Positions 36,200-41,991 of a DNA stretch of 41,991 nt are shown one piece after another (position 1 is the stretch's first letter; every line of letters starts with the position of its first letter). A model generated the notes under the pieces. It was given only the letters and a program-made list of their open reading frames with translations. It did no database searches and had not been told where the DNA came from. The position numbers and the translations under genes were made by a program. The stretch covers positions 1 through 41,991 of the forward strand of contig CAJODA010000011.1 in the NCBI GenBank assembly GCA_905233745.1. The letters are read 5' to 3'. The DNA comes from an uncultured Bacteroidales bacterium. GTDB taxonomy: Bacteria; Bacteroidota; Bacteroidia; Bacteroidales; WCHB1-69.

Positions 36200-37546
36200 T
36201 TAAATCATATATTTCTTTAAAACTTCTTTCATCTCTGCCAACTTCTCTCTCAACAAATTTTCGGTGCGCGCTTCCATCAACAAGCGTAAATAGGGTTCGG
36301 TGTTGGACGGGCGGATATTGAACCACCAGTCTTGGAACTCCACCCGATAGCCGTCGAAGTCCAACAATTTAGTTGGGGGTTCTTTTGCACAGAAATAGTT
36401 TTTCACAGCCTCCATAGCCTCTTTTTTCTCCTGTATGGTGAAATTGATTTCGCCGGAGTTGGCGTATTGTTTGATTTGACTGATCAACTGGGAGACAGAG
36501 ATTCCTTTGCGCTTCATATCGCTGAACACTTGCAGCAGCACTTGTGCGGCAATCATCGCAGAATCGGAGTAGAAGAAGTCGCGGAAATAGTAGTGGCCGG
36601 CGAACTCGCCACCGAAGGAGCCGTCAATCTCGCGCAGCTTGAGCGCGGCGTACGCCCTGCCCACGCGCCAGATCTCCATCTCACGGCCCATCTTCTCTAT
36701 GTACTCCGTCACAGATTTTGATGTGCGGATGTCTTGAATCACCTTGCCCTCGTAGCCTTTTTCTTCGATGAAATAGTGACCCAGCACCGCAATCATCAGG
36801 TCAGGGGCAATGAAGTCGCCATGCTCATCCACAAACATCACACGGTCGGCATCGCCGTCGAAGATTACGCCAATATCGGCTTTCTCAGCACGCACTTTCT
36901 CCTGCAAGGCCACCACATTTTCCAGTTCCAGCGGATTGGCCTCGTGATTTGGGAAAGTGCCGTCCAGCTCATCAAACATATAAACGGGGGCGTCTCCGAA
37001 AATATCCTTCACCAAAATGGAAGCCATGCCGTTGCTGCAGTCCATCACAATTTTGAGGTTGGAGAGGTCGTGATGGTAACGCTGCTGGAATTGGAGATAC
37101 TCAGCCTTTACTTCATGAGGGATGATTTTGCCTTTGTTGGCAACGGGCACCACGGAGTCCTCTTTCACGCGACGCTCAATTTCGCCCAGCCCGGTGTCGT
37201 AACCCACTGGCAACGCATTGGTGGTGGACACCTTCAACCCGTTGTGCTCTTTTGGATTATGCGAGGCAGTAATCATCACGGAAGCGTCAAAATGATGCTG
37301 TGCCGTGAAATAATAGACCATCGGCGTGGTGGTGAGCCCCATGTCATAGACATCCGCGCCCGCGTCGGTAATGCCGCGCGACAGGGCCTCGAACATCTGC
37401 GGGGTGGACACGCGCATGTCGCGTCCTACCAACACCTTGTCAGTTTTCAATAACGAAGGCAGGAAGAAACCGAACTTATAAACGGTATCCAAATCGAAAT
37501 CCTTGCCGAAAACACCTCTGAAATCGTATGCTTTGAATGCTCCCAT
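36200..37546 (-). CDS. Phosphomannomutase/phosphoglucomutase
   Basis: FKAYDFRGVFG, MITASHNPKEHNGLK active-site Ser, VIFDGDADRVMFVDE, GEFAGHYYF, RPSNTEPYLRLLMEA. Confidence 0.95.
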   Translation of the reverse strand: MGAFKAYDFRGVFGKDFDLDTVYKFGFFLPSLLKTDKVLVGRDMRVSTPQMFEALSRGITDAGADVYDMGLTTTPMVYYFTAQHHFDASVMITASHNPKEHNGLKVSTTNALPVGYDTGLGEIERRVKEDSVVPVANKGKIIPHEVKAEYLQFQQRYHHDLSNLKIVMDCSNGMASILVKDIFGDAPVYMFDELDGTFPNHEANPLELENVVALQEKVRAEKADIGVIFDGDADRVMFVDEHGDFIAPDLMIAVLGHYFIEEKGYEGKVIQDIRTSKSVTEYIEKMGREMEIWRVGRAYAALKLREIDGSFGGEFAGHYYFRDFFYSDSAMIAAQVLLQVFSDMKRKGISVSQLISQIKQYANSGEINFTIQEKKEAMEAVKNYFCAKEPPTKLLDFDGYRVEFQDWWFNIRPSNTEPYLRLLMEARTENLLREKLAEMKEVLKKYMI

Positions 37547-37563
37547 AAATTTTGAATATTTTG

Positions 37564-38178
37564 TTATTTATCTGAATCATCCACCAGCTCGGTGGAGTTT
37601 TTAACCATATTCTCCCAACGCAGGAAGGCAAAGGTTTTGATGTCGTATAAGATATTGTAAAAAATCCTCGCCCAGTAGTTGCGGGTTCCAATGCCGCTTG
37701 GCACTTTGAGAAACTGCTCGCAGAGCACCATCTCTCCGCTATCCGTCATGTATATGACCACCCAGACGGCCGCCACCTTGGCCACCGCATCGAACGACTC
37801 CACGATGAAGGTCAGGGCGAAACGCTGCTTGGAGGGCATGACCAATTGCGGCAAATAAGAGCCGATCGTCTGCTCCGTCAACGTGTCTTTCAAATTGATA
37901 CGCTCCGTCAGCACACTGTTGACCCGCACATTTTTGTTGGCCTTGGTGACCACCGACAGGTCGTACTGCATGATGGGCTTGCGGAAGCTCATACGGATAT
38001 CGTATTTCTTTTGGTCGTTCAGAATCAGCAGATTCCAGTCGTGGAAATAGTGCTGCATGATTTCCTGCGTGAAATTGAAGGCACTTTTGGTAAATTTCGC
38101 CTTGGAGAAGTTGATGCCTGTCCATAGAATCTCCCTGCAATTGAGAAAATCGTTAAAGAGAGATTCATTCATATACAT
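37564..38178 (-). CDS. Hypothetical protein
   Basis: Open ORF with plausible internal start MYMNESLFND; -7 box TATATTTG at 38210-38217. Confidence 0.6.
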   Translation of the reverse strand: MYMNESLFNDFLNCREILWTGINFSKAKFTKSAFNFTQEIMQHYFHDWNLLILNDQKKYDIRMSFRKPIMQYDLSVVTKANKNVRVNSVLTERINLKDTLTEQTIGSYLPQLVMPSKQRFALTFIVESFDAVAKVAAVWVVIYMTDSGEMVLCEQFLKVPSGIGTRNYWARIFYNILYDIKTFAFLRWENMVKNSTELVDDSDK

Positions 38179-38209
38179 GACAGCGACAATTTGGAATAAA
38201 AATCGGCTG

Positions 38210-38217
38210 CAAATATA
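38210..38217 (-). promoter_or_regulatory. -7 box TATATTTG upstream of the 37564-38178 gene
   Basis: TAnnTTTG match on the minus strand. Confidence 0.45.
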
Positions 38218-38281
38218 CTTAAAAAAGGATGAACGCGCCACCCCCATTTTTTTCAAAAATCAAGGGATTGCCAATGTGGTA

Positions 38282-39445
38282 TCAGGCTCCCATGAGATTG
38301 TCCAAAATGCGTACGGCATTTTTCCAGTCGTAGAACTGGCGCACGTAGTTGTAACCACTGTCAGCCAATTGGTTGTATGCATTTTCTTCTGTCAGCAATT
38401 GAGTGACAGCTACCACATAATCTTTTGTTTCAGAGCACGAGATGACAGATTGGTGTTGTTCAGCCTCCACCAGCGGGTGAGCGGCCAGCGGGGAAGTGAT
38501 GCAGGGCAGGTGCATGGACATGGCCTCCAGGAGTTTGTTCTGCAAGCCCGTGCCCATGCGCATGGGCGCGATGAAAATTTTGGACTTGGCGTACCACTCT
38601 GTCATGGAGTCCACCCAGCCCGTGACAATCACGTGATCGCTGCTAAGCGCCTGCACGCGCGGGGCAGGTGTGGCTCCGCAAAGGACCACGCGCAAATTGG
38701 GGAATTTCATCCGCAACGGAGGCAGAATCTCGCGCACCAGATACTCGGCGGCATCCACATTGGGAGCGTAACCCATGTTGCCTGAAAAAATCAAATCATA
38801 CTCTTTCTTCTCACCCTGATAGGCAAACTTATCAAATTCCACCCCGTTAGGCACCACTACAATCTCCTCGCAGTGAGGGTGCGGAATGAGATCGCGATCC
38901 ACCGCCGTAATGATGGTTTTATGGTCGAAGCGGTCGAAGATTTCAGTCTCATAACGGGCCACCCGGCGGTGTTCCATATTGAAAAACCACTTGACCAGTC
39001 CCTTGGACTTCTCCGCGCGCCGTGCCATTCCTTTGGAAAAAACATCCTGATAATCCAGTGTTTTAGGCATGGCATAATCTTTCACATACTCCGCCATACG
39101 GAATAACTGGCAGTAGATGTGGTCGGGGTGAACGCGCTGAATGATTCTGTCAATCTGCTTATGGTTCTTGTGACTGTAAAAGTAGCCGCACTGCACGGGC
39201 AGTCCCTTCAGCAATGCGCCCGCCATGTTAACCACGCTGCGCACCGGATTCTGTTTCAGGAAGTGCACCTCGCGGCAGAATGGGGTTAGTTCGCGCATCG
39301 CCTCCGCCGGCACAACACGGTTGTAGAGGGCCACCAGATAAATGTCGTGTTGTTTCGACAACTCCTTGATCTGGTAGTAGGCTCTCAACTTGTCGCCCTT
39401 CTCCAACGGAAAGGGGATGCGGGAAAGGACCACTAATATTTTCAT
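38282..39445 (-). CDS. Glycosyltransferase (GT4-like, GT-B fold)
   Basis: MKILVVLSRIPFPLEKGDKLRAYYQIKELSKQHDIYLVAL; FSGNMGYAPNVDAAEYLVREILPPLR; APMRMGTGLQNKLLEAMSMHLPCITSPLAAHPL. Confidence 0.9.
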   Translation of the reverse strand: MKILVVLSRIPFPLEKGDKLRAYYQIKELSKQHDIYLVALYNRVVPAEAMRELTPFCREVHFLKQNPVRSVVNMAGALLKGLPVQCGYFYSHKNHKQIDRIIQRVHPDHIYCQLFRMAEYVKDYAMPKTLDYQDVFSKGMARRAEKSKGLVKWFFNMEHRRVARYETEIFDRFDHKTIITAVDRDLIPHPHCEEIVVVPNGVEFDKFAYQGEKKEYDLIFSGNMGYAPNVDAAEYLVREILPPLRMKFPNLRVVLCGATPAPRVQALSSDHVIVTGWVDSMTEWYAKSKIFIAPMRMGTGLQNKLLEAMSMHLPCITSPLAAHPLVEAEQHQSVISCSETKDYVVAVTQLLTEENAYNQLADSGYNYVRQFYDWKNAVRILDNLMGA

Positions 39446-39479
39446 CTTGATAATATTACGATGACGGTTTTTCGGATGG

Positions 39480-39487
39480 CAAAGATA
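39480..39487 (-). promoter_or_regulatory. -7 box TATCTTTG upstream of the glycosyltransferase
   Basis: TAnnTTTG match on the minus strand. Confidence 0.45.
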
Positions 39488-39561
39488 CAAATTTTTAAGA
39501 CAGGGTTTTTGTTTGGGTTTTGTTACACCTGCACCGCCGTGCTGAAAGCACAAAACATAAA

Positions 39562-39736
39562 TAACCCCATACTAAGGCCGACAGGCCGCAGTGTGGGGTT
39601 GGCGGATGAGATGCTGAGATGCGTGCAGAATGCACGCTACTACGTGATGATAGTAGCGTGTCTCCGACACGCTGGTTTTAGTGTGCGCACATCCACCCCA
39701 CACTGCGCTTCACTTCGTGAAACTTATGCGGGGTTA
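39562..39736. repeat. Nested co-centred palindromic element 1
   Basis: Paired arms TAACCCC/GGGGTTA, GTGTGGGGT (39591-39599)/ACCCCACAC (39695-39703), CACGCTACTA (39633-39642)/TAGTAGCGTG (39651-39660), plus local hairpins 39621-39637 and 39656-39672. Confidence 0.75.
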
Positions 39737-39745
39737 CTAAAACAT

Positions 39746-39760
39746 CGTGCCTTCGGCACG
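39746..39760. repeat. Short hairpin CGTGCC-TTC-GGCACG
   Basis: Perfect 6-bp stem next to palindromic element 1. Confidence 0.7.
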
Positions 39761-39794
39761 CTTGTTGAAACACGTTGTTTACAGCATTAATCCG

Positions 39795-40487
39795 CTATAA
39801 CACATTGATCAAAGACAATTGTATCCGAACTTCATGATTGTAGTCATAAATGGCCTCCACCAAACCTAACCGCTCATTATATCGGTAAGTGACAGAAAAT
39901 GAACCTTGTTTAGACTTTGCGAAACCGCTCTGTTCGCAAATCTCTATAAGTCGGTTCTTATATTTCCATTGGGAATAAGACAAATATTGCATTTTGTACC
40001 GTAAGAGTAGGGTGCATTGGCATAGAGGATCGTTGAACGAAAGGAAGGAACGCTTGTATCTTTTCCCGATTTTGACGGGATAGTGGATTTCCGGAAAAGG
40101 AAAATATTGGAGAAGACCAAAACCTTGTGTTCTTGGAGGATGAATCCACAAAAGCTTGCTGTTTTCCAAAATCTCCGTAGTCTCAATGAAACCGTTTTGG
40201 TCAATCGAGGAGATCGAATCCAATGCCGCAAGATCATCGGGCAGGGAGTCGTAATAATCATACGTTATCACCCCTTGATGATACATTTCCTTGTCCAAAA
40301 CACGCATGATGATATAGCAGGAATAGTGTGTGTTCTTGGAAACGGAGTCCACTTTTGCTTCAAATATAAAGATATTTCCAGGTTTGTATATGGTGTCATG
40401 ATTACCCATAGCGATTTCAGAGGCAATCACTCTTATGGGAATGAAGAGAATGGCAATGATACAAATGTTATAGAACAGGCGTTTCAT
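39795..40487 (-). CDS. Hypothetical exported protein
   Basis: MKRLFYNICIIAILFIPIRVIAS signal-like N-terminus; no family recognised. Confidence 0.6.
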   Translation of the reverse strand: MKRLFYNICIIAILFIPIRVIASEIAMGNHDTIYKPGNIFIFEAKVDSVSKNTHYSCYIIMRVLDKEMYHQGVITYDYYDSLPDDLAALDSISSIDQNGFIETTEILENSKLLWIHPPRTQGFGLLQYFPFPEIHYPVKIGKRYKRSFLSFNDPLCQCTLLLRYKMQYLSYSQWKYKNRLIEICEQSGFAKSKQGSFSVTYRYNERLGLVEAIYDYNHEVRIQLSLINVL

Positions 40488-40496
40488 GACATAGCA

Positions 40497-40805
40497 CTAT
40501 TTTGTTATTAACCGTGCAGGTCTTAAACGATCAACAACAACTGTCTCTTCTTCAATATGAAATATATAAACCCACTTTTTGTTATGAGACACCATGCGAC
40601 ATGCTTTTGGGTGATAGCGACGAATGTCAGCGTACTGGCTCGGTTTGTAAAAACCGGCAAAAACAGAGAGCGATAATATTTCATTATACATGGCATCCAA
40701 ATACTTCTCTGCACCGTCAAGTGTCATTCTCGCTTGTAACCAAGATGTAAGTTCGTCAATATCAGCTCTTGCAGATGGATCCACTTCAACTTTATATGTT
40801 TTCAT
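40497..40805 (-). CDS. ParE/RelE-family toxin, TA module 2
   Basis: MKTYKVEVDPSARADIDELTSWLQARM...RRYHPKACRMVSHNKKWVYIFHIEEETVVVDRLRPARL; paralogue of 15590-15895. Confidence 0.8.
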   Translation of the reverse strand: MKTYKVEVDPSARADIDELTSWLQARMTLDGAEKYLDAMYNEILSLSVFAGFYKPSQYADIRRYHPKACRMVSHNKKWVYIFHIEEETVVVDRLRPARLITK

Positions 40806-41007
40806 ACTTTTTTCTCAGTGCGGTTCTGATTTCATCAAAATATTCCGAAACAGTCATTCGCTCCGACTTAAGAATTTCTGGGTCAAGGGATTGAAGTCCT
40901 ATTGAAACACGGTTGTTTACATCATTAGTATTGAGACCGTATGCAACAGCCGCTTCCTCCACACAAGAATCTGTGTTTTCTTTTGTTTGATATGGTTTCT
41001 TTTTCAT
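40792..41007 (-). CDS. Putative antitoxin of TA module 2
   Basis: MKKKPYQTKENTD... SEYFDEIRTALRKKYENI; overlaps the toxin by 14 nt; same end motif as antitoxin 1. Confidence 0.7.
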   Translation of the reverse strand: MKKKPYQTKENTDSCVEEAAVAYGLNTNDVNNRVSIGLQSLDPEILKSERMTVSEYFDEIRTALRKKYENI

Positions 41008-41031
41008 TATAAGGTTTTATAAGAATATCGG

Positions 41032-41039
41032 CAAAAATA
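41032..41039 (-). promoter_or_regulatory. -7 box TATTTTTG upstream of TA module 2
   Basis: TAnnTTTG match about 25 nt upstream of the antitoxin ATG. Confidence 0.5.
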
Positions 41040-41077
41040 CACTTTTTTTTCAAACATAGAAACTCGTTTTTCTGTTG

Positions 41078-41238
41078 GAGATTCCGCTCGTTCACTGCGT
41101 TCACGGCGGAATGGTGTGCGCTGACGGACGAGGAAATAGGAAAAGAAGGGTTGCGGCATCGCAACCCTTCTTTTCCTATTTTAAAACTAAAGACAAAGCA
41201 CCATTCCGCCGGCGACGATAGGAGCCGAGCGGAATCTC
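41078..41238. repeat. Nested co-centred palindromic element 2
   Basis: GAGATTCCGCTCG (41078-41090)/CGAGCGGAATCTC (41226-41238); CGGCGGAATGGTG (41104-41116)/CACCATTCCGCCG (41199-41211); AAATAGGAAAAGAAGGGTTGCG (41134-41155)-GCAT-CGCAACCCTTCTTTTCCTATTT (41160-41181). Confidence 0.9.
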
Positions 41239-41255
41239 TGTCTTTTGTCACACGA

Positions 41256-41991
41256 TTATCCTATCACCTTCTCCGTCAACCTCATCAATCTCTTTTCGAT
41301 GCGGTCGGCCTTCACTACATAGTCGTGCGCCCTGGTGATCATCATCTCAGCCCACTCCTTGTCTTTCAGCGAGGAGGCGTTGATTTTGACGTTCAAGTAG
41401 GCGCCGTGGACGGCCGCACGTGCACAAAGCACGCCCACGCCCGCATCGGACACGCTGGCGGGGTTGCCCTTCTTGATCATCGCCTCGCAGATTTCAAACA
41501 CCTTGAAGGAGGTCTCGATGGTGCGCATCGGCACTTCGGTGGCATATTTCGTGGCATCCTGGATGGCCTGTGAACGGGCTTCCTTCTCCTCCGGCGTGCC
41601 CTTCGGCATACCGAAAGCGTTCATGATTACATTGAAAGCGTTGGTATCTTCATCCACGAGGGCGAGCAACGTATCTTTCAATGCCTGACCTTTTTCAGCC
41701 CACTTGGAATAGAACTCCCATTTGGCATCCCAGCCGGGCTTGTGGGAGGAGAGGTTGGCAACCATCGTGCCGAGGGCCGCACCGAGGGAGCCCATGTAGG
41801 CGGAGATGGAGCCACCGCCGGGGGCCGGACTTTCGGAGGCCGTCTCGTTGGCGAAACCGGTACAGGTCATATTGACCAACTTCGGTGTAGTATCCTCTTT
41901 TTCAAGGAGATATTCAATCACTTTTTCTTCCGCATTGAAGGGTTTCAAATCATCCAAACCCATGGACTTGACGGCGATTTTCACTTTCTCT
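41256..41991 (-). CDS. Formimidoyltetrahydrofolate cyclodeaminase domain (FTCD-type), 5' end beyond the window
   Basis: ESPAPGGGSISAYMGSLGAALGTMVANLS cyclodeaminase motif; reading frame stays open to the window edge (EKVKIAVKSMGLDDLKPFNAEEKVIEYLL), suggesting fusion to an upstream formiminotransferase domain. Confidence 0.85.
   Translation of the reverse strand, partial: EKVKIAVKSMGLDDLKPFNAEEKVIEYLLEKEDTTPKLVNMTCTGFANETASESPAPGGGSISAYMGSLGAALGTMVANLSSHKPGWDAKWEFYSKWAEKGQALKDTLLALVDEDTNAFNVIMNAFGMPKGTPEEKEARSQAIQDATKYATEVPMRTIETSFKVFEICEAMIKKGNPASVSDAGVGVLCARAAVHGAYLNVKINASSLKDKEWAEMMITRAHDYVVKADRIEKRLMRLTEKVIG

Noticed and set aside
39461-39790. 109-aa plus-strand ORF across palindromic element 1
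   Set aside because: Lies in repeat sequence, no family resemblance, no promoter; better explained as non-coding palindrome.
41078-41238. CRISPR-like repeats
   Set aside because: Inverted, not regularly spaced direct repeats; no spacers and no cas genes in the window.
40925-41251. 108-aa ORF spanning palindromic element 2 and the antitoxin start
   Set aside because: Translates the hairpin and overlaps the supported antitoxin in another frame.

Overview
This window looks like a Bacteroidota (probably Bacteroidales) chromosome segment. Support comes from many TAnnTTTG -7 boxes upstream of genes, an OmpA/PD40 protein, a TonB-dependent receptor, an acyl-ACP thioesterase and a bS16 with an Ala/Glu-rich tail. 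Most of it is housekeeping: AGCS symporter, metF plus a stand-alone MetH reactivation protein, pnp, rpsO, rimM, rpsP, hydF, rimO, an M16 peptidase, a PurF-like protein, metH, histidine kinase/MoxR/SurA-like genes, rpmH (missing from the ORF track), an RluD-type synthase, phosphomannomutase, a glycosyltransferase and an FTCD-type cyclodeaminase cut by the window edge. The most interesting signals are: (1) two paralogous ParE/RelE-type toxin-antitoxin modules that share a dual-coding overlap TATGAAAACATA (antitoxin ...YENI / toxin MKTY...); (2) two nested, co-centred palindromic elements (about 160-175 bp) bracketing the second TA locus, and direct repeats bracketing the first; (3) a PurF-like protein that has lost the glutaminase residues but keeps the PRPP loop and the four Fe-S cysteines; (4) a split methionine synthase whose reactivation protein is translationally coupled to metF and carries a Cys cluster; (5) a TPP riboswitch in front of a TonB-dependent receptor; (6) a TraB/GumN-like remnant with a homopolymer frameshift. 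No CRISPR array, rRNA, tRNA or transposase was seen. All identifications come from reading motifs; no database search was run.
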